Notes under the pieces: generated by a model
What the model was told of the DNA's origin: nothing
What the model saw: the letters and a program-made list of their open reading frames with translations, nothing else
The model's database searches: none
In this document: positions 15,978-24,937 of the stretch, in pieces
How positions within the stretch are numbered: position 1 is the stretch's first letter
Layout of the letters: every line of letters starts with the position of its first letter
Program-made: the position numbers and the translations under genes
DNA from: Fibrobacter sp. UWH6
Lineage (GTDB): Bacteria > Fibrobacterota > Fibrobacteria > Fibrobacterales > Fibrobacteraceae
Length of the DNA stretch: 64,000 bases
Assembly: GCF_900142465.1 (NCBI RefSeq)
Contig: NZ_FRAX01000002.1
Location: 248,001 to 312,000, forward strand
Direction of reading: 5' to 3'

Positions 15978-17309
15978 TTAATTATTGTTCTTTAAACAGC
16001 GGAGAGACCAAGCCCAATTCTTGAAAGCCGCAGAGCCCTTATAATACTTCAGGGTCTTGTAATCGGTGGAATAGCTAAAGAACACCACATAGACTCCGGT
16101 ATTGTACGTTTCGTTAACACTCCAAAGGCGGGAATCCTGGCCAAAATACGAAGGGTAAACTTTTGAATCGTAATAAATGAAACTTCCTACAGGCAGTATA
16201 TTCAGCCCTACAGAGTTAATTCCCTTCGGAATTTCAACTTTCACACGGTCATCGCCAGAACCCATCCAACCATAGCCATCGACCCACAAGCTATCAGACT
16301 TCAGGTGTTCGGATATAGAATGCGAAGAATCGGGGTCTATGTTGGTATAAATGTAATCTTCGAGGGCATACCATTCATGGTGATTGGGAACGTGCCAGCC
16401 GTTGGGGCAAGCTCCCTGATATTCCTTGGTTGTATCCACCACGGTTCCTACGGCACTAATCTCATTATACTCATCAGGGATATTCATGGCACTAGCCCAT
16501 CTGTACACACGGCCGTACTTTTCACAATCGCCCTGAGTAAAGTCATCGGGACTCGTGGCGATACCGCCAGCACACCAGCTGCTATCAACGGCGTAGTTTA
16601 AATTTTGAGCCATCCAGGTTTGATTACCGATGGGGATGCTGCGATAGAACTGACCGTCACGATCATCCACAAAATATTCGTAATTGAATTTACCCATACG
16701 GACGTAGCGATCGTGAAGTTTGTTCTTATAACAGATCTTCTTGGCCTTGTCGTATACAGTACCGCCGCAGGCAAGGACCGCCACATCATTCACGCAGGTC
16801 GCACTATCGGGATTATAGGTTTTGCCTCCGCACAGGGGATATACGTTACCCATATAACAGAATTGGGACTTTTCATCAAACTTATGATTGGCGCATTCCT
16901 GAAGAATTTTTTCTTCCGCAAGGTAAAGAGTATCTAAAATCGTGTCACGGGCGTAAACCGTATCACGAAGATAAAGTGTATCACGGACAACTACGGTATC
17001 ACCATCTAAAACCAAGGTGTCTTTCTTGGTCACCACAACGGTATCGCCCTTCACGACCAAGGTATCTTTCTTGGAGACCACTACGGTATCGCCATTTTTG
17101 ATAACGGTATCCTGTTTGGTTACAACGACCGTATCACCTTTTACGCGAATGGTATCACCTTTTATGTTGACGGTGTCTCTTACATAGACAGTATCTACAC
17201 GACTCTGTTCATCCTGAGAACCGGACGCACTGGTGGAATCCTCGCAGGCAAAAAAGAACATCGCAAGAAGTGATGTGACATAAATAAAAGGTACACGAGC
17301 GTTCCTCAT
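15978..17309 (-). CDS. FISUMP lipoprotein with a DTV-repeat stalk
   Basis: 443 residues from ATG 17309 (AAAGGAG 7 nt upstream); a TTG six bases further upstream is a weaker start. The lipoprotein signal ends FFFAC with Cys22. Residues 39 to ~128 are a near-regular repeat of about 15 residues (DTV-x-V-xx-GDTVVV-T/S-KK-DTLV), which probably forms an extended stalk. A Cys-rich linker (CANHKFDEKSQFCYMG, CGGKTYNPDSATC, CGGTVYDKAKKICY) follows, then one FISUMP domain (DGQFYRSIPIGNQTWMAQNL, CEKYGRVYRWASA, CPNGWHVPNHHEWYALE, ending WAWSLRCLKN). It should be an outer-membrane lipoprotein displaying the FISUMP domain away from the membrane. Function unknown. Confidence 0.88.
   Translation of the reverse strand: MRNARVPFIYVTSLLAMFFFACEDSTSASGSQDEQSRVDTVYVRDTVNIKGDTIRVKGDTVVVTKQDTVIKNGDTVVVSKKDTLVVKGDTVVVTKKDTLVLDGDTVVVRDTLYLRDTVYARDTILDTLYLAEEKILQECANHKFDEKSQFCYMGNVYPLCGGKTYNPDSATCVNDVAVLACGGTVYDKAKKICYKNKLHDRYVRMGKFNYEYFVDDRDGQFYRSIPIGNQTWMAQNLNYAVDSSWCAGGIATSPDDFTQGDCEKYGRVYRWASAMNIPDEYNEISAVGTVVDTTKEYQGACPNGWHVPNHHEWYALEDYIYTNIDPDSSHSISEHLKSDSLWVDGYGWMGSGDDRVKVEIPKGINSVGLNILPVGSFIYYDSKVYPSYFGQDSRLWSVNETYNTGVYVVFFSYSTDYKTLKYYKGSAAFKNWAWSLRCLKNNN
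16925..17195 (-). repeat. 15-residue DTV repeats in the lipoprotein gene
   Basis: An imperfect tandem repeat of about 45 bp encoding DTVVVTKKDTLVxxG-type units, five to six copies by eye. Confidence 0.75.
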
Positions 17310-17370
17310 GGGCAAACTCCTTTTTTCTCGCTAAAAATTAGCATTCCTTACCTGCAGATTCCCAAATCAT

Positions 17371-17399
17371 TTGACAAAATCGGGGCTGAAAACGATAAT
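17371..17399 (+). promoter_or_regulatory. Sigma70-type promoter of recCBD
   Basis: TTGACA at 17371-17376, a 17-nt spacer and GATAAT at 17394-17399, followed 41 nt later by the recC ATG. This is the best consensus promoter I saw in the window. Confidence 0.75.
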
Positions 17400-17440
17400 C
17401 AAATAGAACAATCCTTTTTTTATAAAATATATTGCCCACT

Positions 17441-20400
17441 ATGCTTCACTTAAAATTCGCACTGAATCTCGAGAACCTCGCCGACGAAATGATCGACGCC
17501 ATTTCCACCAGCTGGAAGAACCCTTTCGTATGTCCAATAGTCGTGTTTCCGGATCCAAAACTGGAACAGTGGTTCAGGCTCCGCTGGATTCAGAAGAAGG
17601 GCGCTCTGGCTGGCCTCAGCACCATGATGATCGACCGATTCCTCATGGAAATTCTGGTGGGTGACGACAACAGCAAAAAGAAGCTGACGGCAGATATGCT
17701 GTGCAATGTGATTCTCGCCTATCTGAAAATGGAAGAAGGTGGATCCTACAATTACGAAAAGCTGGGCGACGAAGTCCGTCGGTACTTGATTGTGGAAGAC
17801 GCAGACGGCAAGGGCAAACTGGACGAGACCCATCTTTTTGATTTCGCACAGAAAATCGCCACATTGTTTTTGGAATACGAGACGAGCCGTCCCAGAGATT
17901 TTGTGAAGAACGCCGATGGCAGTGCAGCCGATGGGATTCTCGATAAGTGGAAACAGGGCGATTTACAACCTTTCTTTACAGGCAACCGCAATGGAGACGT
18001 GGCGGTCCGCGAAAAATGGCAGCAGAAATTGTACTCCGCCATTTTTCACCAGCACGGTAACAAGGACTCCCTTCTCACCCGCGTTTTCAAGAAAGAGGCA
18101 GAACGCAAGAATGATGACCAGATTACCTATCTGACCATCCCTTTCCTTTACTACAGTTGCTTCGATGAAAACGGCATCGCCAAATTCCATCTGGAAAAAA
18201 TCAAGGACCAGCCCCTGTTCATTTTCGGTCTATCTGGTATGGGGCAGTTCTACCGGGTGATTCTTCATAAGTTTGCCGAGGAGCACGACGTTTTTGCCTA
18301 CATCCAGAATCCCTGTATGGAATTCTGGGAAGATATTGCCAGCGATAAGATTGTTCGCAGGTGGGTTGCATCTAACGGTTCCTGGAACGATGAAAATGGC
18401 AACGAACTGAACAGCGTTAAACGCCGCATGGATGTAAATCTTGGCGAAGCGGGAAATAGCGTTGCAGAAGTCAGTGCGACCGATCCAGACGACATCCCAG
18501 AATATCAGAATCTCGCCGAAGAGGAGTCCGAAAACACACTGCTCTGCACCTGGGGAAGATCCGGCCGCGACAACATCAAGTTGTGGTGTCAGGCCGCAAA
18601 TTACGATTTCGATTTTGACGCAAGCAATGGGAGTGCTTCATCGGCAAGCGACTTGCCCCAGGACACCCTATTGCATAAATTGCAGTACGCTATCGCCAAC
18701 CGAACCAACATTATCGGCGAAGGGGCAACAGAAGAGAACAGCCTAACATTAACGGCAGCTCCCACAAAAATTCGTGAAGTGGAAGCTTTGCATTCCAGCA
18801 TCTGCAAACTTCTGCAGAGCGGAGCCCGCATCAATGACATTCTGGTAGTTTCACCAGACTTGGATAGTTACCGCACAGCCATCAAGACCGTATTCGACCA
18901 GACTCCCGACCGAAAGGTTTCTGACGTGGCAGGCCATAACAATTCCGGCTACCTTCATATTCCATTTTCCATTGTTGATTCACCGGCCCACAGCTCTTTA
19001 ACCGAAACCGCCCTACAGGATCTGTTCTCTATTTTAGAGGGAAACTCCATTGGACGTCCCCAGTTCTTTAGCTTGATGCGCAATCCTGTAGTGCAGCAAA
19101 CCCGCGGCATCAAGGAAGAGGAAGTTAACGATTGGGAAACCTGGATTGAAGAAACCAATGTTTATCGCGACCGCAGTTCAAAGAAACAGGACTGGCTCGA
19201 CGGAGTCCGCCGACTGCTTTTGGCCAAGATGACAAAAAATCTGGTGAAGTTCTCTGGCGAGGAAGACTCGCTAAAACCGTACTCCGATATGGCCACCAGC
19301 AACAACGCCAGCCTTTGCCGCTTTGTAGAAGCCATTAACGATTTAAGAGACTGGATTGCCTTCGGTTCCCAAGGAAAAATTGCGGATCTTAATAAGCTGA
19401 ACGATCACCTAAACGGATGGCTCGCCATGACTGGCGCTCCCGAAGGTCTTGGAGGAGAAACCATCATCTTCAAGCGAGTGACGGAATCCGTGGAAAATCT
19501 TCACTACCAGCTGGATACCGGCATTGAGGCCATTTCATGGAAAATTATCGAGCAGAGTCTGATTACGGCAGCCCAGGGATCCGCATATAGTTGCGGTAAC
19601 CTGTTCGTGAATGGCATAACCTTCATGAAATTCATCCCTAACCGAATCATTCCTGTAAAGCACCTGTTCTTTATTGGTGGAGATTCCATCAACTTCCCTG
19701 GAGCCAAGCAGCAGAACACTTTGGACTTACGTAAATCCTGCCGCCCCTGGCCTGGTGATGGCTCCCCTATCTCCAAGCGACGCTACGCCTTCCTCTGTCA
19801 GCTCATGAGCGTAAGCGAAAGCTTCCATATTAGCTTTGTCGACCAGGACATTAAAAAGGATGCGGAACTTTACCCCACGTCCGTCGTCAATGACATCCAG
19901 AAATTTCTTTTGAAGAATGGCATCGCATGGAAAAAAAAATCAATCTCGCTGGACGAGACCCGCGACACTACAGAACTATTTACGCCCAGAAGCCTCCGTA
20001 ACAAAAAGGCTTACGTAGACATGGTCCACGACGGAAATGCCAAGGCCCGCACCAACATAAAAGTTCGAGGTGACGAGTCTACTGACATCAAGAACATTGC
20101 CATCAAGATTCCCGAACGAGTTTCTCTGTTCCAGTTGTGCAAATTCCTGGAAGACCCATTTGAGTTCCGAATCGGCCTGATGATGATGGAGCAAGATGAT
20201 GACGATCCCGAAAAAGAATTTTTTGAACCGATTTTCTTTAACAAGTTGGAAGAAAGCAACTTACTGAAAATGATGCTGGCAGCAGAACTTTCGGGCAAGG
20301 AAGACGAACTGGAAAAATTCAAGAGGGATAGTCAGCTGAAGGGCAAGATGCCCGACCAGATTTTCAGTGAAAAAATCTGGAAAGACCTGAACGTAAAAAA

Positions 20401-21139
20401 GAACCTTATTCTTTGCCAGATGGGCGAAGAAAAAATTCAGGAACTCCGCAACGGCTGGACGTATAAAGACCGTTTGCAAGATCTGCAATTATTGCGTGGT
20501 GACGGAACCAAGTGGAACCTTTCCGGAACCATGGACTGGTGCAACAACAAGGAACTGGGAGATGTTACCGAAATCATTTCTATAACAACATCTAACAGCA
20601 CTGCCGATAAAATCAATTTCAGTAAATACTTAAGCCCGTATATCAAGGCCTTGGCCCTTCTCGCCCTTAAATGCGAAAAGCATCCGGACTCGGCAAATAA
20701 GGAACAGACCATTGGCATTTCCATTTATTCTTGCGACGAGAATATCGGTGGCCCTGCAACAACATCTGTAAAAATGTCACCCGTTCAAGCTAGGGAAATG
20801 CTGGAACGTATATACAGCGAAGCCTACGGTTGCGAAAAGACAAGGAAGATGCCTTACAGTAAGGCTGTCCCCGCAGACCTTCTTGACACAATCAAGGAAA
20901 GCGACGATATATATGAGTACAGAGGAAAACTATTGGATGGTCCCTGGTCCTACTTCGGCAAGAAAGCACTTTTCGATCCGGTAAAGGATGTGGGATTCGA
21001 TTCCGAGAATTTCAAGGAGCAGTGGGCAGAAGCGAAGGCCAAGATGAAGTCCCTTATGGAAATCAAGGCCTACGAAAAACCGGAAAAGCCTGCTAAAACA
21101 GCAAAGGGAACAAAATCCGCAACGAAGAAGGGGGCATAA
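17441..21139 (+). CDS. recC: Exodeoxyribonuclease V subunit RecC
   Basis: 1232 residues from ATG 17441 (a TTG at 17432 is possible). The opening resembles RecC: FVCPIVVFPDPKLEQWFRLR, then STMMIDRFLMEI. LLHKLQYAIANRTN, IHSS-type segments (EVEALHSSICKLL), HLFFIGGDSINFPG and the C-terminal SLFQLCKFLEDPFEFRIG match the helicase-like and inactive nuclease-like parts of RecC. RecC recognises Chi and holds the RecBCD complex together during repair of double-strand breaks. It is first in a three-gene operon; recB starts 2 bp after its stop. It ends in a Lys/Ala-rich tail (EKPAKTAKGTKSATKKGA), which is unusual. Confidence 0.9.
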   Translation: MLHLKFALNLENLADEMIDAISTSWKNPFVCPIVVFPDPKLEQWFRLRWIQKKGALAGLSTMMIDRFLMEILVGDDNSKKKLTADMLCNVILAYLKMEEGGSYNYEKLGDEVRRYLIVEDADGKGKLDETHLFDFAQKIATLFLEYETSRPRDFVKNADGSAADGILDKWKQGDLQPFFTGNRNGDVAVREKWQQKLYSAIFHQHGNKDSLLTRVFKKEAERKNDDQITYLTIPFLYYSCFDENGIAKFHLEKIKDQPLFIFGLSGMGQFYRVILHKFAEEHDVFAYIQNPCMEFWEDIASDKIVRRWVASNGSWNDENGNELNSVKRRMDVNLGEAGNSVAEVSATDPDDIPEYQNLAEEESENTLLCTWGRSGRDNIKLWCQAANYDFDFDASNGSASSASDLPQDTLLHKLQYAIANRTNIIGEGATEENSLTLTAAPTKIREVEALHSSICKLLQSGARINDILVVSPDLDSYRTAIKTVFDQTPDRKVSDVAGHNNSGYLHIPFSIVDSPAHSSLTETALQDLFSILEGNSIGRPQFFSLMRNPVVQQTRGIKEEEVNDWETWIEETNVYRDRSSKKQDWLDGVRRLLLAKMTKNLVKFSGEEDSLKPYSDMATSNNASLCRFVEAINDLRDWIAFGSQGKIADLNKLNDHLNGWLAMTGAPEGLGGETIIFKRVTESVENLHYQLDTGIEAISWKIIEQSLITAAQGSAYSCGNLFVNGITFMKFIPNRIIPVKHLFFIGGDSINFPGAKQQNTLDLRKSCRPWPGDGSPISKRRYAFLCQLMSVSESFHISFVDQDIKKDAELYPTSVVNDIQKFLLKNGIAWKKKSISLDETRDTTELFTPRSLRNKKAYVDMVHDGNAKARTNIKVRGDESTDIKNIAIKIPERVSLFQLCKFLEDPFEFRIGLMMMEQDDDDPEKEFFEPIFFNKLEESNLLKMMLAAELSGKEDELEKFKRDSQLKGKMPDQIFSEKIWKDLNVKKNLILCQMGEEKIQELRNGWTYKDRLQDLQLLRGDGTKWNLSGTMDWCNNKELGDVTEIISITTSNSTADKINFSKYLSPYIKALALLALKCEKHPDSANKEQTIGISIYSCDENIGGPATTSVKMSPVQAREMLERIYSEAYGCEKTRKMPYSKAVPADLLDTIKESDDIYEYRGKLLDGPWSYFGKKALFDPVKDVGFDSENFKEQWAEAKAKMKSLMEIKAYEKPEKPAKTAKGTKSATKKGA

Positions 21140-21140
21140 G

Positions 21141-24100
21141 GTGAGCGACACATTGAAAAGTTTCAATCTGAAAAATTTTGATCCGAAACACAGCCTCTTT
21201 ATCGAAGCGTCAGCAGGGACAGGCAAAACCTATACCATTCAGCTCATGGTATCCAAGCTGATTAGTCAAGGCACGCCTCTCAAAAAGATTCTTATCGTCA
21301 CCTACACCGAAAAAGCTGCGGGTGAGTTAAAGGACCGTATCCGCAAAAAGATTAACGAAGTCCTTGAATTCAAAAAAATCAACAAGGATGACTCTGACGA
21401 ACCGGAACTTTCCAAGGACGTATTGTCCCTTTTTGCCAAGGCAAACCAGGATGTTGACAACGCAGCGATCTTCACCATCCACTCCTTCTGTCAGAAGGCC
21501 TTGAAGGAATACGCCTACGACGCGGGCCGCCCCTTTGATATGGGTATGATCGATGATGCCGCGGTTACCACCTTGGTAGAACAGTATATTCGCGACCAGT
21601 GGGTCAATGACGAAAAATTCCAGAAACTTCTCGCATCTGAAAAAACAGAATCTTTGACCAACCAGTTAACGGAAACCATTGTCAGCGCCATCAACAACTA
21701 TAAAGGCTGTTGTAAAAAAGGCGAAATCATTCCGTTAGACGGGCCCAGTCTTCCGAAAATCAATGGTCAGGAGGTCCCCCTAAGCGCTCTTGAAAAAATT
21801 TCTAAAGCCACCTGTTATAACGATTTGAAGTGTATTCCCGGTTTTGAAGATGAGCTGACTTTTTTCGACAGCGTTTCTAATACAGAAAAAAGAGCCACGG
21901 AGTTCACCGAAAAAATCAAGTCATGGACCAACGAAAGTCAGGACCTTCTTTTTAACGGCCACTCATTCACAACAAAATCATTCTCCGAGACAACCCTTCC
22001 CCATTTCAATGCAATCAAGGAAATCAAGGAACTGATCAAGAGCGCCCCAAAACACCTTTATCGCGCCCAGTACGAGGAATTTCTCTGCAAGCAGATTCCC
22101 ATACTTTTTGACAAGTGGCAAAAAGCAAAGAAGGATGACAAAAGGCAATCCTTTAACGACATGATTCTTTCGGTACATAAGGCTATCACCGAAAGTGACA
22201 ATCTCAAGGAAAAATTGCGTCAGCAGTTCAACTTCGCCATCATTGATGAATTCCAGGATACCAATAAACTGCAATGGGATATTTTCCGCACAATCTTTTT
22301 GAAAGATCAGGGCAAGGCCGTCGAAGGTCATTCCATTTTTGTGGTAGGCGATCCAAAACAATCCATCTATAGTTTCCAGGGAGCCGACGTAAACGTCTAT
22401 AAGGAAGCGATCCTGGAAATCAACAACGGAACTTCTCTCAACAACAACTTCCGTTCTACAACGGGAATCATTGAAGGTTGCAACGAACTGTTCAAGGGAA
22501 GTTTCTTTACTCCTGCAGAAAGCTCTCCCGAACTGGTAAAATTCCAACCATCTGGTGCTCCTACCAACGAAAGCCAAGTTAAAGTTCCGCCTATGATAAG
22601 CGGCAAGGAAGTTGCACCGATCTGGATTAGCGAAAACGAAATTTCCAGTCTGAATTTCGCACGTTCCGCTGTGGCAAAAATCGTAGACTGGTGTTCCTTC
22701 GAAAACGGAAAGACCAAGCTCCAGGTTTTCGACAAGAAAGATTGTCGCAAATACCGCAACGTTTCCTTCAAGGACTTTGCCGTACTGGCCCGTACTCGCA
22801 GCGAAATGGAGGTCATGGAAGATTCACTGCGACACGCAGGCATCCCTTTCAGTCGTTACAAAGACAACAACCTGTTTAACAGCCGTGAATGTGCCGAATG
22901 GATAGCCCTGTTCCGTGCCTTGAATGCTCCGGATTTTTCTGCATGGAACCGTAAACTTTTAAGTGAAGTTCTCATTACCGATTTCTTTAAGACGGTCTTT
23001 ACCAAAAAAGACAATTCTTCTGAAGATCACAGCATGGATGAACTTCATTATGTTGACAGCAAGGTTTTTGACGACCCCAATAATAGGGAACGCAAACTGC
23101 TGAATGTCTGGCGAGACTTGGCTCTTAAGCGTCGATACGCCGAAATGCTGGAGCGTATTTATAGCGACACCCAGATTGAGCAACGTCTAATGGATATTTC
23201 CAAGTTGCAAAATTTGGCGAAGCTCCGTCAGATCGGAAACTACGCCGTAGAATTCCTTTATAGCCACAACTGTTCCCTGGAAGATCTAGTCCGTCACTTG
23301 GAAGGACTGGCTGCATTCCGTGATGACGCCGACGATGAAGACGGAAGCCTCGTTGAAAAGGGAACCGACTACGATGCCGTTCAGGTCATGACCATTCACG
23401 CCTCCAAGGGGTTGGAATTCCCCGTGGTAATTTCTGTGGCAGGATTCAAGGGCGTGAATAATCTTTCTAGAGGTCCCTTCCTGTATCATGACGACAATGG
23501 AATCCATTTGGGCTTAGGCAGCGACGCCAAGGAAATTCGCAAGGCAGAAGAACTGGAAGAATGGAAGCGTTTGTTCTACGTGGACTTTACACGAGCATCA
23601 TCTATTCTAATGCTACCTCGCTACGAAAACTGGACCAAAAAGGACAAGAGCGGAGCCATTATTTCTGTTAAACCAGAATTCAAGTTTCTACATGATTCCC
23701 ATAAGGAATTTTGTGAAAATGCCGTATGTATCGAAAATGCTGAAAACAGCGTTTTTGAATATCCCTGCTACACAATTCTAAAAACAGACAGCGATTGGAG
23801 CATTGCCGAAAAGAAAAAACTCGTACGGGAATATATTCTGCAGCCATTAAGCAAAAACAGTTCCTCTGCGGAATCCACAGACAATATCGAAGAGCTGATT
23901 CAGGAACAAAAAGGCATCATGGAAGACCTGCAGAAGCATGTGCCTCAGGCCTGCATTATGCAGTATTCCTACTCATCCCTTTCGGGCAAGGCCGACAACG
24001 GCATCAGCAACGAAGACGATACTCCCATCGATCAAGACGGCAACGAAGAATCTTCTGTGGCTGATGTTGCAGGCAAGAACAAGGTCTCCATCAAGAGTAT

Positions 24101-24926
24101 TGATGTCAATGCACTAGATTGTACCCTTGCCTACGAGGAATCTCGCGATTATCAGAGCCACTACGAAGAAAATCTAAAGAAGTTCCCTCGCGGAAGCAAA
24201 TTGGGTAACGCCATCCACCATGTCTTTGAACGAGCCAAGTTCTTTGAAATCGGACAACAGCTCCCTACTCTAGAAAGTGCCTTGGCAGATTCCAAATGCA
24301 TAAATGTCGTCGAAGAAGAATTCAAGAACGAGGCATTGCCTATTTGGAATCACAAGAAGGAATGGACTGACATCGCCATTGCCTACTTGTGGAATACACT
24401 GAATGCAAAACTACCCGCCATCGCAGGAAATTGCGCTACAGGAGAATTTTTCACCCTAACAGAAATTCCTCTGGAAAATCATAAGGCTGAAATGCAGTTC
24501 AACCTGAATGCAGGAACCTCCGAAGAGCTCCGCAGATTCTGCAAGGGTTTTATCGATTTGATGTTCGTGCGAACTGATGCCCAGGGCAACAACCTCTACA
24601 GCATTCTGGACTGGAAATCCGACGTTCTGGAGGAAAATCGCTATACGCCAGAAGCCTTAAAGGAACGCGTTGATGCAGACTATTCCATTCAACGAGTGCT
24701 ATACAGCTACTGCCTTATTCAATGGCTGAAACAGTTCTATGGAGAAGGTACTGCAGAAAACCTGACTGAAGAAGAAATTTTCAACAAGCATTTCGGCGGC
24801 ATCTACTACGCATTTGTCCGCGGCACCCAGGGCGGAACAGGCAAGGGAATTTACGCCCAGACCTGGAAATGTTATGACGATCTTAAAAATGCCTATGGCG
24901 AAATCAAAAAATTGATGAGCAAGTAG
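21141..24926 (+). CDS. recB: Exodeoxyribonuclease V subunit RecB
   Basis: 1261 residues, GTG start 2 bp after recC. UvrD-type helicase motifs: ASAGTGKT (23-30), TYTEKAAGELKDRI, FTIHSFCQKAL, IIDEFQDTN near 365, VVGDPKQSIYSFQGAD near 400, VMTIHASKGLEFPVVI near 750 and FYVDFTRASSILML. The C-terminal nuclease domain has GNAIHHVFERA near 1020, GFIDLMF near 1135 and ILDWKSD near 1155, which carry the metal-binding His, Asp, Asp and Lys of the RecB nuclease, so it looks catalytically complete. RecB is the 3'-5' motor and the only nuclease of RecBCD and loads RecA. Confidence 0.95.
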   Translation: MSDTLKSFNLKNFDPKHSLFIEASAGTGKTYTIQLMVSKLISQGTPLKKILIVTYTEKAAGELKDRIRKKINEVLEFKKINKDDSDEPELSKDVLSLFAKANQDVDNAAIFTIHSFCQKALKEYAYDAGRPFDMGMIDDAAVTTLVEQYIRDQWVNDEKFQKLLASEKTESLTNQLTETIVSAINNYKGCCKKGEIIPLDGPSLPKINGQEVPLSALEKISKATCYNDLKCIPGFEDELTFFDSVSNTEKRATEFTEKIKSWTNESQDLLFNGHSFTTKSFSETTLPHFNAIKEIKELIKSAPKHLYRAQYEEFLCKQIPILFDKWQKAKKDDKRQSFNDMILSVHKAITESDNLKEKLRQQFNFAIIDEFQDTNKLQWDIFRTIFLKDQGKAVEGHSIFVVGDPKQSIYSFQGADVNVYKEAILEINNGTSLNNNFRSTTGIIEGCNELFKGSFFTPAESSPELVKFQPSGAPTNESQVKVPPMISGKEVAPIWISENEISSLNFARSAVAKIVDWCSFENGKTKLQVFDKKDCRKYRNVSFKDFAVLARTRSEMEVMEDSLRHAGIPFSRYKDNNLFNSRECAEWIALFRALNAPDFSAWNRKLLSEVLITDFFKTVFTKKDNSSEDHSMDELHYVDSKVFDDPNNRERKLLNVWRDLALKRRYAEMLERIYSDTQIEQRLMDISKLQNLAKLRQIGNYAVEFLYSHNCSLEDLVRHLEGLAAFRDDADDEDGSLVEKGTDYDAVQVMTIHASKGLEFPVVISVAGFKGVNNLSRGPFLYHDDNGIHLGLGSDAKEIRKAEELEEWKRLFYVDFTRASSILMLPRYENWTKKDKSGAIISVKPEFKFLHDSHKEFCENAVCIENAENSVFEYPCYTILKTDSDWSIAEKKKLVREYILQPLSKNSSSAESTDNIEELIQEQKGIMEDLQKHVPQACIMQYSYSSLSGKADNGISNEDDTPIDQDGNEESSVADVAGKNKVSIKSIDVNALDCTLAYEESRDYQSHYEENLKKFPRGSKLGNAIHHVFERAKFFEIGQQLPTLESALADSKCINVVEEEFKNEALPIWNHKKEWTDIAIAYLWNTLNAKLPAIAGNCATGEFFTLTEIPLENHKAEMQFNLNAGTSEELRRFCKGFIDLMFVRTDAQGNNLYSILDWKSDVLEENRYTPEALKERVDADYSIQRVLYSYCLIQWLKQFYGEGTAENLTEEEIFNKHFGGIYYAFVRGTQGGTGKGIYAQTWKCYDDLKNAYGEIKKLMSK

Positions 24927-24937
24927 GAGGCAACATA

